A DNA stretch of 64,000 bases from Streptomyces sp. NRRL WC-3742 (GCF_000720635.1 NZ_JOCF01000010.1:114932-178931); one strand, 5' to 3'. Counted from the stretch's first letter, positions 41,171-49,408 are shown. The notes: a model not told the origin generated them from the letters alone. Made by a program: numbers and translations.

Positions 41171-41510
41171 CATCATTGCCGCGATCCGGCCGGAAACCTA
41201 AAAAGGTCGGACTGGCGCACGCGCCCAAGATCTTTTTTCGTTTCCGGCCGGGGCCGCCGTAGTGTGCCCGTCCCGCCCACCATCCCGCTGCCCGACCCCC
41301 GGCGCTACGAACGCTGAGGGCCGCGCCAGCTCGGGGATCGACGGCCTCGCGGAGCATCATCGCCGCGACCCGGCTCGCGACCTAAAACGCTCGACCCGGC
41401 CCATGCGACCGAGATCGTTTTAGGTTCCGAGCCGAGACCGCCGTAGCGTGCCCGCCCTGCCCACCACCTATCCGCTGCCCGACCCCCGGCGCTACGAACG
41501 TCGAGGGCCG
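41171..41510. repeat. Duplicated hairpin unit before excisionase
   Basis: Two homologous units (41171-41323 and 41355-41510) fill the 447-bp gap between the XRE gene and xis. Each begins CATCAT, contains a long inverted repeat, then CGCCGTAG, and ends with CCCGACCCCCGGCGCTACGA and GAGGGCCG. Arms are 12 bp (41186-41197/41240-41251) in unit 1 and 19 bp with one mismatch (41371-41389/41416-41434) in unit 2. Arm sequences differ but pairing is kept, indicating selection on structure. Confidence 0.75.
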
Positions 41511-41590
41511 CCCGGCAACCCGCCAATCCACCGCCCATCCCAACAGTCGCCACGGCGGCGCGTTGCCCCGCGCCGCTGGGAGGAACACCT

Positions 41591-41896
41591 ATGCCTGAAA
41601 CGCCTCTGTCTCTCGCGCGCCTTGCCGGCGCAATCGGCCTCACGGAGCACCAGCTCCTTGCCCTCGTCGCCAGCTGCGGCACGGAGGTGCCGGACCCGAC
41701 GCTCGTCGCCCTCACTGTGGAGGAAGCCGCCCGTCGTCTCGGCGTCGGCCGGACGACCATGTACGCCTTGGTCGCCTCCGGCGAAGTCCCGTCCGTGACG
41801 ATCGGCCGTCTCCGCCGAGTGCCCGCCGAGGCGCTCAAGGAGTACGTGGCCGCCCGTGCGCAGGCCACCCCTTCGACCGTCGCGCTCGCGGCCTGA
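41591..41896 (+). CDS. xis: Excisionase-type helix-turn-helix protein
   Basis: A 101-residue protein. Residues 45-95 are a MerR/BldC-like excisionase HTH: LTVEEAARRLGVGRTTMYAL and GRLRRVPAEALKEYV. GGGAGGA precedes the ATG. The stop lies 14 bp before the integrase start, so the two are cotranscribed. It should bend DNA at the element ends to direct excision. Confidence 0.9.
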   Translation: MPETPLSLARLAGAIGLTEHQLLALVASCGTEVPDPTLVALTVEEAARRLGVGRTTMYALVASGEVPSVTIGRLRRVPAEALKEYVAARAQATPSTVALAA

Positions 41897-41910
41897 GCGG
41901 GGGAAACCGA

Positions 41911-43155
41911 ATGGCGAACACCCGCAAGCCCAACGGCGACTCCTCGATCTACCAGGGCAGTGACGGCCGCTGGCACGGCCGCGTCACGGTCGGCGTCAAG
42001 GACGACGGCACCCCCGACCGCCGTCACGTCAGCGCCAAGACCCGCCCCGAGGTCACGACCAAGGTCCGCAAGCTGGAGAAGCTGCGCGACAACGGCACCG
42101 TGCCCAAGGCCGGCCAGAAGTGGACGGTCGGCAAGTGGCTGACCCACTGGATCAAGGAGATCGTGCCGGGCACCGTCAGCGAGAACACATACGCCGGATA
42201 CGAGGTCGCCGTCCGAGTGCACCTCGTCCCCGGCCTCGGCGCGCACCGCCTGGAGAAGCTGGAACCCGAGCACCTGGAGCGCTTCTACAAGAAGATGCGG
42301 GCCGCCGGCAGTGCCGCCGGTACCGCCCACCAGGCCCACCGCACCATCCGTGTCGCCCTCGGCGAGGCCCTGCGGCGCGACCACCTCACCCGCAACGTGG
42401 CCACGATCGCCAAGGCCCCGAAGCTCGAAGAGGAGGAAGTCGAGCCGTTCGAGATCGAGGAGGTCCAGGCGCTCATGGACACGGCGCGCAAGCGCCGCAA
42501 CTCCGCCCGCTGGATCTTCGCGCTTGCCCTCGGCCTCCGTCAGGGCGAGGTGCTCGGGCTCCAGTGGAAGGACGTCGACTTCGCCCGAGGCGTCGCCTGG
42601 GTCAAGCGCGGCCGACTGCGGCCCAAGTACCGGCACGGCTGCGGCGACCGCTGCGGGCGCAAGCCCGGCTTCTGCCCGAAGAAGGAGCCGATCCGGCGCG
42701 AGACCAAGGACACCAAGTCCCGAGCCGGGCGACGCGCGGTGCCGCTGCCCGAGCAGCTCGTTGCGATCCTCCGGCTGCACAAGGAGGAGCAGGACCGCGA
42801 GCGGGCCCTCGCGCGCGACCTCTGGACGGACAAGGGCTACGTCTTCACCTCGGAGACCGGCGAGCCGCTCAACCCCAGCACCGACTACCACCACTGGAAG
42901 CGACTCCTGCGCGAGGCCGGCATCCGTGACGGCCGCCTCCACGACGCCCGCCACACCGCCTCGACCGTCCTCCTCCTGCTCGGCGTGCCGGAGCGGATCG
43001 TGATGGCGATCATGGGCTGGTCCTCGACCTCGATGGCCCAGCGCTACCAGCACGTCACCGAGCCGATGCTGAACGACGTCGGCAAGAAGATCGGCGCGGC
43101 TCTGTGGGGTGACGTCGGATCTGGCCCGGAGGAGCCTGACGAAGACGCGGCCTGA
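41911..43155 (+). CDS. int: Tyrosine site-specific integrase
   Basis: A 414-residue integrase with an arm-binding N-terminal region, core-binding SAM-like domain and catalytic domain. Active-site residues are Arg210 (ALGLRQGE), His344 and Arg347 (LHDARHTA) and Tyr379 (MAQRYQHV). A cysteine-containing insertion (HGCGDRCGRKPGFCP) lies within the catalytic domain, as in many Streptomyces integrases. It presumably recombines the 54-bp tRNA-Ser cores. It is 3.7 kb from the nearest att, because the Ubl cargo sits between. Confidence 0.96.
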   Translation: MANTRKPNGDSSIYQGSDGRWHGRVTVGVKDDGTPDRRHVSAKTRPEVTTKVRKLEKLRDNGTVPKAGQKWTVGKWLTHWIKEIVPGTVSENTYAGYEVAVRVHLVPGLGAHRLEKLEPEHLERFYKKMRAAGSAAGTAHQAHRTIRVALGEALRRDHLTRNVATIAKAPKLEEEEVEPFEIEEVQALMDTARKRRNSARWIFALALGLRQGEVLGLQWKDVDFARGVAWVKRGRLRPKYRHGCGDRCGRKPGFCPKKEPIRRETKDTKSRAGRRAVPLPEQLVAILRLHKEEQDRERALARDLWTDKGYVFTSETGEPLNPSTDYHHWKRLLREAGIRDGRLHDARHTASTVLLLLGVPERIVMAIMGWSSTSMAQRYQHVTEPMLNDVGKKIGAALWGDVGSGPEEPDEDAA

Positions 43156-43188
43156 GCGAGCGTCGGCTCAGATCATCTGACCTGATGC

Positions 43189-43223
43189 CCGAGGGCCCGA
43201 CTGCGATGCGGTCGGGCCCTCGG
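43189..43223. terminator. Terminator behind integrase
   Basis: 13-bp perfect arms (CCGAGGGCCCGAC and complement) around a 9-base loop, 34 bp after the integrase stop. Confidence 0.85.
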
Positions 43224-43228
43224 CGCGA

Positions 43229-43513
43229 GTGAACGGCGGCGTCCTGGTCAGGCGAGAGCGTCAGGCATGGCCCTCCTGCCCGGCACCGGCGACAAGACCT
43301 GCGGCATCTTCCTCACTTACCAGGGCAAGGCATTTCTGCAGTCCAACGACACCGAACCAGGCCCTCGTCGTCACCATCGAATTCCTCGACCTCGTCACAC
43401 GCATCGGCGCCGAATGCTGCGTCACCCAAGTCCGCGAACTCGCTCCCGCCTTCAGGCCCTACCAACGGGTCGGAGGCGTTCCCGAACTGCTGGAACGCCT
43501 CCGAGTGGCCTAA
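43229..43513 (+). pseudogene. Decayed coding remnant between int and Ubl operon
   Basis: Two overlapping frames each hold a protein-like piece: GDKTCGIFLTYQGKAFLQSN in one and ALVVTIEFLDLVTRIGAECC to VGGVPELLERL in the next. Together they look like one small gene broken by a frameshift. I do not recognise the family. It lies tail to tail with the JAB-E1 gene. Confidence 0.3.
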
Positions 43514-43539
43514 CCATTGGAACTCGATCGTGCTGCCGC

Positions 43540-44895
43540 TCAGAGCGGCGTGCTTCCCCGCCGTCCGAGCCCGAGCTGCCCGCTCGATGTGCACCAGCGG
43601 CAGTTCTGACCCTGACGAGGATTCTGAAGATCGCGCTGGCGCGTTCGAGGTCGGTGGATGACCGAGGCGTGGTCACCCTCCTCGTCGTGGAGGCCGACCA
43701 CCGAGAGTACGAAGTGGTTGACCGCCTCCGCGGCCGCGAGCGTGTTCAGGGTGATCACGCTCGGTGCGGGGACCCCGGGAATGTACTGCGCTGCCTCGCG
43801 TTCCTCGGCGGGGTGCATGTCGATGGCCAAGCGGGTCGGATCGATGAGCCGGTTGCACCACAGGCATCCCGAGCCGGGCAGCACGAGGCGAGTGGCGGTG
43901 TGGATCTGTCCCACCTCCCCCTGAGGGGTCAGCGGAACCTTGACTCCGACCTGGGTGGCCGGGACGAGGTACTGCTGAACGGCGGCGTTCACCCAATGGC
44001 GGGCAGCGTCACCGTCGGCGGCCAGGAAGATCCAGTCACAGCGAACGAGCTCCTCGAGCGACTCCGGACGCTCCACACGCTGGGCGATCTCGGTCAGGTG
44101 GACGTCCGGGTTGGCGCGCCGGGCGTTGCGCGCGGCGAGCTCGGTCTTGAGCCGCCCGATGTCCCCGAGCTCAGAAGCCACGAGCCGGGGAAGGTTCGTC
44201 TTCTCAACGGCCTCGTCGTCGATCAGTACGAGCTCACCCACGCCCAGCCGGGCGAGTTCCTCGACGAGGATGCTGCCGACACCGCCGAGTCCCACGACGG
44301 CGACGCGCAACCGACGAAGCGTCTCCTGGCCCAGGTCGCCGAGGAGGCGTGCCTGGCGGTCGTGCAGGGAGTCCGGGCACCCTTCCGCGGCCGGCTGGGA
44401 GCGCAGCCGCAGCAGGTTCCCGGTCGGGACGATCGTCTCTGCTAGCTCTTCCCGGCGGCCGTCGGGCAGCCAGAGATCTCCGGCTGCGGCATGGTCGGTG
44501 AGTACGAGCGCTCCGACCACCTGGCCGCTGATCTGGCCGAGGCTTGGGTAGCCGCGCTCGTGGCTGGCCAGGTCGATCTCGGAGAAGCCCACGTGGTCGA
44601 GTCCGAGGTGGGCGTGAACAGCGATGTATGCCAGTCCCTCGTCCCGGGCCCTGATCACCGCGTCGCGGACGAAGGTCGGAGCGAGAGCCCGGTGGCCGAA
44701 CTCGCCGGGGACATAGTCCGTTCCCTCGTCGGCGAGGATCAGCTCGCGGGCGAGTAGCCGGGGTCCGCGCGGTCCGTCGGCGAGGCCGGCGAGAAGGACA
44801 GCGCCGCGGGCGGCGGACCCCAGAACGTGATCAGACAGACGATCCCAGATCTTGGGCGGGATGGTGAGGCTCCAGCCCATGGCGGGCGGGTTCAC
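43540..44895 (-). CDS. JAB protease-E1 fusion (ubiquitin-like activation)
   Basis: A 451-residue fusion. Residues 25-160 are a JAB/MPN metalloprotease: His94-x-His96, then Ser105 and Asp108 (VHAHLGLDHVGFSEID). Residues 195-420 are a ThiF/MoeB-type E1 adenylating domain with the nucleotide loop VVGLGGVGS, LVLIDDEAVEKTNLPR and two CxxC pairs (344/347 and 432/435) for a structural zinc. The GTG start overlaps the E2-like stop (GTGA). E1 would adenylate the Ubl tail and JAB would cleave Ubl. It is the last gene of the Ubl operon. Confidence 0.9.
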   Translation of the reverse strand: MNPPAMGWSLTIPPKIWDRLSDHVLGSAARGAVLLAGLADGPRGPRLLARELILADEGTDYVPGEFGHRALAPTFVRDAVIRARDEGLAYIAVHAHLGLDHVGFSEIDLASHERGYPSLGQISGQVVGALVLTDHAAAGDLWLPDGRREELAETIVPTGNLLRLRSQPAAEGCPDSLHDRQARLLGDLGQETLRRLRVAVVGLGGVGSILVEELARLGVGELVLIDDEAVEKTNLPRLVASELGDIGRLKTELAARNARRANPDVHLTEIAQRVERPESLEELVRCDWIFLAADGDAARHWVNAAVQQYLVPATQVGVKVPLTPQGEVGQIHTATRLVLPGSGCLWCNRLIDPTRLAIDMHPAEEREAAQYIPGVPAPSVITLNTLAAAEAVNHFVLSVVGLHDEEGDHASVIHRPRTRQRDLQNPRQGQNCRWCTSSGQLGLGRRGSTPL

Positions 44896-45278
44896 TGGTC
44901 GGCGAGCCACTTGCGAATCCTCTCGGCCTTGAGTGCGGCGCTGTCGATGTTCGGGTCGCGGCGGTTCGAGCGCCTGGAGATCTGCAGGGCCGTCCTGTCC
45001 TGCCACGTGACCGACTGGATGGCCTGCCCGTGGGCTCCGCCATCTGTTCGAGCGAGCGGGCCGACGTAGTGCGGGTAGACATCGGCGTCCGGGTACGCCG
45101 CGCTGATCTGGAAGCCAAGCCAGGTAGTCGACGGCACGTAGGCCGCTCCGATCTCGACCTGCTCCACGATGACGTAGACCCCGCCGGAGCCGTCCGGGAC
45201 CACCTCGACCGGATGACCGGCGAAGTGGGCTCGGACGGCTTCGACGGCTTCGGCGATTGCCGGAGTCGGGGAGGTCAC
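44892..45278 (-). CDS. E2-like (UBC-fold) protein without cysteine
   Basis: A 128-residue protein resembling prokaryotic E2-family proteins: an N-terminal helix, beta strands GGVYVIVEQVEIGAAYVP, a YPDADVYPHYVGP segment like the YP..HP part of UBC folds, then ALQISRRSNRRDP and a C-terminal helix KAERIRKWLADQ. The protein has no cysteine at all, so it cannot form the E2 thioester. It is coupled by GTGA overlaps to the Ubl gene before it and the JAB-E1 gene after it. The assignment rests mainly on context. Confidence 0.7.
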   Translation of the reverse strand: MTSPTPAIAEAVEAVRAHFAGHPVEVVPDGSGGVYVIVEQVEIGAAYVPSTTWLGFQISAAYPDADVYPHYVGPLARTDGGAHGQAIQSVTWQDRTALQISRRSNRRDPNIDSAALKAERIRKWLADQ

Positions 45279-45553
45279 GAGTTGTCGTCCGGCGGTACGG
45301 CGAGGAACTCCTGGTGGGTGTGGACGCGGATCGGCTCCTCGTCGTCCACGACCTCGTACCGGCCATGGATGCGCTTGACCGAGAGCTGGAAGCCCACGTC
45401 GATCGGCAGGCCCTGCGAGATCGCGGCCTGCTTGATCTCCAGGCCGGTCACCTCGCGGTCCGGCAGCGTTACGTCCTGGTTGTTGACCTTCACGGTGACG
45501 CTGACGTGCTGGTGGGGGGCCGTCTTGGTGGTCGTGTCGATGGGGGTTTCCAT
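45275..45553 (-). CDS. Ubiquitin-like (multiubiquitin-type) protein
   Basis: A 92-residue beta-grasp protein. After a threonine-rich start it reads VTVKVNNQDVTLPDREVTGL, a helix EIKQAAISQGLP, FQLSVKRIHGRYEVVD and HTHQEFLAVPPDDNS, the pattern of the multiubiquitin domain (DUF2604-like). A single domain is present and the C-terminus has no Gly-Gly. AAAGAGG precedes the ATG. It is first in the operon, 81 bp from the nearest of two 18-bp operators shared with the divergent XRE/ImmA genes. Confidence 0.85.
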   Translation of the reverse strand: METPIDTTTKTAPHQHVSVTVKVNNQDVTLPDREVTGLEIKQAAISQGLPIDVGFQLSVKRIHGRYEVVDDEEPIRVHTHQEFLAVPPDDNS

Positions 45554-45634
45554 CGGGCACCTCTTTCCGATCTTGATGGTGTCGTTCCTGGGACTGCTCG
45601 GGCACCCGGCATGGATGCGTCGAGATGCAGTCAC

Positions 45635-45697
45635 TGTTTGAGATGTCGAACATCTCTTGAGGATCAAGGTAAGCCGTGGTGTTCGAGATGTCAAACA
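45635..45697. promoter_or_regulatory. Two 18-bp operators between Ubl operon and XRE/ImmA genes
   Basis: TGTTTGAGATGTCGAACA (45635-45652) and TGTTCGAGATGTCAAACA (45680-45697) are near-palindromes 45 bp apart centre to centre. They lie in the divergent promoter region, the second 43 bp before the XRE start. Likely binding sites of the XRE repressor controlling both directions. Confidence 0.8.
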
Positions 45698-45740
45698 CTG
45701 GTAGAAAGGAGGTAGGGAACGGAGACCGAGGAGGAGGGCG

Positions 45741-46124
45741 ATGGCCCGGACGAAGGTGAACGTGGCCGCCCTCTACGCGGCGCTGGACGCCGCAAGGGCG
45801 TCGAGGGACCTCTCGTGGAGGCAGCTGGCTGTCCAGGTGGGTGTCAGCCCGTCGACCATGACGCGGTTGGCCAATGGCAACCGTCCGGACGTGGACGCGT
45901 TTGCCGCGCTGGTGAGCTGGCTCGGCGAGCCGGCCGAGAGCTTCATGGTGGACGAGGGCGTCCGACTGGGTGAAGTCCCCGAAGAACCTGAGCTTCTCGT
46001 GCAGCTTGCCCCGCTACTGCGAGCTCGCTCCGACTTGGGCGAGGCAGATGTGAAGCACTTGGAAGAGCTGATCGGTGCGGCCGTGCGTCGGTTTGCCGCC
46101 GACCGAGAGTCCGGTTCGAGGTGA
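45741..46124 (+). CDS. XRE-family repressor paired with ImmA-like protease
   Basis: A 127-residue protein. Residues 8-70 form an XRE helix-turn-helix (LSWRQLAVQVGVSPSTMTRL) and the C-terminus is helical and acidic (ADVKHLEELIGAAVRRF). AGAAAGGAGG lies upstream. It is followed after 3 bp by a zinc protease gene. In such pairs the protease removes the repressor when a signal, often DNA damage, arrives. Its target should be the two operators in front of the Ubl operon. Confidence 0.88.
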   Translation: MARTKVNVAALYAALDAARASRDLSWRQLAVQVGVSPSTMTRLANGNRPDVDAFAALVSWLGEPAESFMVDEGVRLGEVPEEPELLVQLAPLLRARSDLGEADVKHLEELIGAAVRRFAADRESGSR

Positions 46125-46127
46125 GGC

Positions 46128-46724
46128 GTGGGGCAGCGATGGACGAAGAAAGCGCTGGAAGACCTGGCTCTGGAAGAGCGGGCCCGCATCCAGGTCGGGC
46201 TTCATCAGCCCATCGATCTTGCTCGCCTTGCGGATGAGTACGGCATTCCGGTCTACCCGCTGAGCGAGCTCGGCGACTCGGGCTGCCCGGCGGAGACTCT
46301 GGAGTACTTTGCCAGCGAGCGTGCGGGCACCTGGTCTGCGGCTCTGGTTCCGGTAGGTACAGCGCGCTTCATCGTAGAGAACAGCTCGCACAATCCGCAG
46401 CGTCGCCGGTCGAACGTCGCGCACGAGATGGCACACCTTCTGCTGGAGCACGAGTTCAGCAGCGTCGTGTTCACTGACGGGGGGTGCCGGAGCCTGGACC
46501 CGATCGTGAAGACGCAGGAGGCGCAGGCCCTCGCGCTGTCGGGCGAACTTCTGGTTCCTATGAAGGCTGCCATCGAGGTGGCCTTCAGGGACTGGACCGA
46601 CGAGCAGGTGGCGACGCGGTTCGATGTGAGCATCGAGTTCGCGCGTATGCGCATGAACGCGTCCGGTGCGCGGACGATCGTGTCGCGTGCCCGGGCCAAG
46701 CAACGCCGCTCCGGAGTGGGGTAG
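46128..46724 (+). CDS. ImmA/IrrE-family metallopeptidase
   Basis: A 198-residue protein with the zinc-protease motif HEMAH (His99, Glu100, His103) in RSNVAHEMAHLLLEHEF, typical of ImmA/IrrE, and a helical C-terminal half. The GTG start lies 4 bp behind the XRE stop. ImmA-type proteases cleave the partner repressor, which here would open the divergent ubiquitin-like operon and make it inducible. Confidence 0.9.
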   Translation: MGQRWTKKALEDLALEERARIQVGLHQPIDLARLADEYGIPVYPLSELGDSGCPAETLEYFASERAGTWSAALVPVGTARFIVENSSHNPQRRRSNVAHEMAHLLLEHEFSSVVFTDGGCRSLDPIVKTQEAQALALSGELLVPMKAAIEVAFRDWTDEQVATRFDVSIEFARMRMNASGARTIVSRARAKQRRSGVG

Positions 46725-46760
46725 CAGGCGGCGGCCCGGCCGCGGGGGTCCAAAAATCGG

Positions 46761-46784
46761 AACTGAGACCAAAACTGAGACCAG
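46761..46784. repeat. Arm-type repeat at unit C right end
   Basis: AACTGAGACCAA and AACTGAGACCAG form a 12-bp direct repeat. The same pair stands inside the left end (22322-22344). It lies 63 bp from the att core. Likely integrase arm sites. Confidence 0.7.
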
Positions 46785-46792
46785 GGCACGAA

Positions 46793-46826
46793 GAAGGCCC
46801 CGACCGGGAACCCGGTCGGGGCCTTC
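46793..46826. terminator. Terminator between immA and tRNA
   Basis: 16-bp perfect arms (GAAGGCCCCGACCGGG and complement) with almost no loop. It serves the ImmA gene and, from the other side, the tRNA. Confidence 0.85.
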
Positions 46827-46846
46827 AACTGCCTTGCTAGGCAAAG

Positions 46847-46900
46847 GCGGAGGATACGAGATTCGAACTCGTGAGGGGTTGCCCCCAACACGCTTTCCAA
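46847..46900. repeat. att site 3, inside the intact tRNA-Ser
   Basis: A 54-bp core identical to 22174-22227. Because it includes the tRNA 3' half from anticodon loop to discriminator, insertion leaves a complete tRNA gene. Confidence 0.93.
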
Positions 46901-46932
46901 GCGTGCGCCCTAGGCCACTAGGCGAATCCTCC
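46848..46932 (-). tRNA. tRNA-Ser (anticodon GGA)
   Basis: An 85-nt class II tRNA. The acceptor stem GGAGGAT pairs with ATCCTCC, the anticodon stem is CACGC/GCGTG around TTGGAAA (anticodon GGA), the long variable arm is TTGGGGGCAACCCC, and the T arm has TTCGAATC. No CCA is encoded. It is the insertion target of the mobile units; its 3' half is duplicated at 13973 and 22174. Confidence 0.97.
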
Positions 46933-47035
46933 GTGGGAGAGCTTAGTACATGTTTCGGGGTGCTCGCGACCACCTATCCCGCAGGCGGGAGGGGTGGGGT
47001 GGCCTGTGGATCGTCGGGGTGGGAATCCGGTAGTG

Positions 47036-47132
47036 TGGGGGGCAGCCCCTCGTGTGGCGCTATCTCTTTGAACCCCCCCAGGGCCGGAAGGCAGCAAGGG
47101 TAGGAGAGCTCTGGCGGGTGCACGGGGGGTCT
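47036..47132 (+). ncRNA. ffs: Small signal recognition particle RNA
   Basis: The conserved tetraloop region GGGCCGGAAGGCAGCAAGGG and the pairing of AGCCCCTCGTGT with GCACGGGGGGT at the two ends identify bacterial 4.5S-type SRP RNA. It guides SRP to nascent membrane proteins. Ends are approximate. It lies between tRNA-Ser and dnaX. Confidence 0.9.
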
Positions 47133-47197
47133 TCGCGTTCTCGGGGGAGGGCGGGAGGGCGCCGCGTTTGTCGGTCCGTCCCGATATCGTCGGGGGT

Positions 47198-49408
47198 GTG
47201 TCCCTAGCCCTGTACCGCCGCTATCGCCCCGAGACCTTCGCGGAGGTCATCGGGCAGGAGCACGTGACCGCTCCGCTCCAGCAGGCCCTGCGCAACAACA
47301 GGGTCAACCACGCGTACCTGTTCAGCGGGCCGCGCGGGTGTGGGAAGACGACGAGTGCGCGCATCCTCGCCCGTTGCCTGAACTGTGAGCAGGGGCCGAC
47401 GCCGACGCCCTGCGGGGAGTGCCAGTCCTGTCGGGACCTGGCGACCGGGGGGCCCGGGTCGATCGACGTGATCGAGATCGACGCCGCCTCGCACGGTGGT
47501 GTGGACGACGCGCGTGAGCTGCGGGAGCGGGCGTTCTTCGCGCCGGTGCACAGCAGGTACAAGATCTTCATCCTGGACGAGGCGCACATGGTGACCTCGG
47601 CCGGGTTCAACGCGCTGCTCAAGGTGGTGGAGGAGCCGCCGGAGCACCTCAAGTTCATCTTCGCGACCACCGAGCCGGAGAAGGTGATCGGGACGATCCG
47701 GTCCCGGACGCACCACTATCCGTTCCGGCTGGTCCCGCCCGGCACGCTGCGCGACTACCTGGCGGACGTCTGCGGGCGCGAGGGCATCGAGGTCGAGGAC
47801 CCGGTGTTCCCGCTGGTGGTGCGGGCGGGCGCGGGTTCGGTGCGTGACTCGATGTCGGTCATGGATCAGCTGCTGGCCGGGGCGGCCGAGGGCGGCGTGA
47901 CGTACCAGATGGCGACGTCGCTGCTGGGGTACACGGACTCGGCGCTGCTGGACGAGGTGGTGGACGCGTTCGCCGCGCAGGACGGGGCGACGGTGTTCCA
48001 GGTCATCGACCGGGTGGTCGAGGGCGGGCACGATCCGCGGCGCTTCGTGACGGACCTGCTGGAGCGGCTGCGCGACCTGGTGATCCTCGCCACCGTGCCG
48101 GAGGCGGGGGAGAAGGGGCTGATCGACGCCCCGGCGGACCGGATCGCGGTGATGCAGGCCCAGGCGGACGGGTTCGGTGCGGCCGAGCTGAGCCGGGCCG
48201 CGGACATTGTCAACACCGGGCTGACGGAGATGCGCGGCAACGCGGCGCCGCGGCTGCAGCTGGAGCTGATCTGCGCCCGGGTGATGCTGCCGGGTGCGTA
48301 CAGCGACGAGCTGTCGCTGCAGGCGCGGCTGGACAAGTTGGAGCGACGGGCGGCAGCGGGTGGCGTCATGCCCGCGGCCGTGCCGATGGCGGCGCCGCCG
48401 GTTCCCATGGCCGTTCCCGCGGCCGTTCCCCCGGCCGGTCCCGTGGCGGAGGCGCCTGCCCCCGCGTCTGCCCCCGCACCTGCCCCCGCACCTGCCCCCG
48501 TGCCCGCGCCTGCCCCGGCGCCTGCCCCCGCGCCGCAGCCGGCGGCTCCTGCCGGTCCTGCGCCGGGCGCCTGGCCGATCCCGCGCAGCTTCCCGTCCGG
48601 AGGGGGTGCCCCCGCCGCGCCCCCCGCGCCGCAGGCGCAGCCGCAACCGCAGGCGCCCGCGCCGGCGCCCGTAGCGCCCACCCCGGCACCGGCCCCCGCA
48701 CCGGCGCCCGCCCCCGGCGCCCAGCCCTCCCCGGCCGCGCAGCAGGGCGCCGCACAGGTGCGCCAGCTGTGGCCGCAGATCCTGGAGGCGGTGAAGAACC
48801 GCCGCCGTTTCACCTGGATCCTGCTGAGCCAGAACGGCCAGGTGGCCGGCTTCGACGGCAGCGTGCTCCAGGTGTCGTTCATCAACGCCGGCGCCCGCGA
48901 CAGCTTCGTGAGCAGCAGCAGTGACGACGTGCTGCGCCAGGCGTTGTCCGACGCCCTGGGCGTGGACTGGCGCATCGAGTGCATCGTCGACCCGTCCGGT
49001 GGTGGCGGTGGCGGTACTGGTGGCGCCGGCGGTCCCGGCCCCGGTGGGGGCGCAGGAGGCGGTGGGGGCTGGGGTGCCCCGGCCCGTCCGGCCGCTGCCG
49101 CCGCCGCGCCGGTGCAGGCCCCGCCGCCGGTGGCCGTGCCGCAGCCGCAGGTCCAGCCCCAGACGCCCGTGCGGTCTCCGGCGCCGCCGCAGGCCGTCCA
49201 GGCGCCGCCCGTGCAGGCCGCGCCGGTCGTCCCGGCCAGGCCCGCGCAGGCTCCGCCCCAGCCGCCCGCCCCGGTGGTGGCGCCGGAGGACGACATCCCG
49301 GAGGAGGACGATCCGGATCTCGTCGAGGAGGCGTTCTCCGGTCAGGAGCTGATCATCCGCGAGCTGGGTGCCACGGTGCTGGAGGAGATCCACCACCGCG
49401 GCAACTGA
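47198..49408 (+). CDS. dnaX: DNA polymerase III gamma/tau subunit
   Basis: A 736-residue clamp-loader subunit. The AAA+ core has Walker [11 protein letters not shown], the four-cysteine zinc module ([19 protein letters not shown]), Walker B FILDEAHM and the SRC motif TIRSRTHH. Residues 400-535 are a long alanine/proline-rich linker, then a domain with [18 protein letters not shown], and another proline-rich linker and acidic tail. The start is GTG giving [11 protein letters not shown]; a TTG 30 bp earlier is less likely. Confidence 0.96.
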   Translation: MSLALYRRYRPETFAEVIGQEHVTAPLQQALRNNRVNHAYLFSGPRGCGKTTSARILARCLNCEQGPTPTPCGECQSCRDLATGGPGSIDVIEIDAASHGGVDDARELRERAFFAPVHSRYKIFILDEAHMVTSAGFNALLKVVEEPPEHLKFIFATTEPEKVIGTIRSRTHHYPFRLVPPGTLRDYLADVCGREGIEVEDPVFPLVVRAGAGSVRDSMSVMDQLLAGAAEGGVTYQMATSLLGYTDSALLDEVVDAFAAQDGATVFQVIDRVVEGGHDPRRFVTDLLERLRDLVILATVPEAGEKGLIDAPADRIAVMQAQADGFGAAELSRAADIVNTGLTEMRGNAAPRLQLELICARVMLPGAYSDELSLQARLDKLERRAAAGGVMPAAVPMAAPPVPMAVPAAVPPAGPVAEAPAPASAPAPAPAPAPVPAPAPAPAPAPQPAAPAGPAPGAWPIPRSFPSGGGAPAAPPAPQAQPQPQAPAPAPVAPTPAPAPAPAPAPGAQPSPAAQQGAAQVRQLWPQILEAVKNRRRFTWILLSQNGQVAGFDGSVLQVSFINAGARDSFVSSSSDDVLRQALSDALGVDWRIECIVDPSGGGGGGTGGAGGPGPGGGAGGGGGWGAPARPAAAAAAPVQAPPPVAVPQPQVQPQTPVRSPAPPQAVQAPPVQAAPVVPARPAQAPPQPPAPVVAPEDDIPEEDDPDLVEEAFSGQELIIRELGATVLEEIHHRGN

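Larger units (their letters stand above)
22174..46900. mobile_element. Unit C: integrative mobilisable element at tRNA-Ser(GGA)
   Basis: A 24.7-kb element bounded by identical 54-bp att cores. Paired ACTGAGACC-type arm motifs lie inside both ends (22322-22344 and 46761-46784). The backbone, right to left, is integrase, excisionase, XRE regulator, DUF3631 ATPase, DUF2637 membrane protein, MobC and relaxase. No TraB/FtsK-type double-strand DNA translocase is visible, unlike classical actinomycete conjugative elements, so a helper may be needed. Cargo includes a nuclease-like protein, a glycosylation operon and a ubiquitin-like system. Confidence 0.88.

Noticed and set aside
43267..44445. A plus-strand gene opposite the JAB-E1 gene
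   Set aside because: The minus strand encodes clear JAB and E1 motifs; the plus frame shows none beyond the short decayed piece before 43513.
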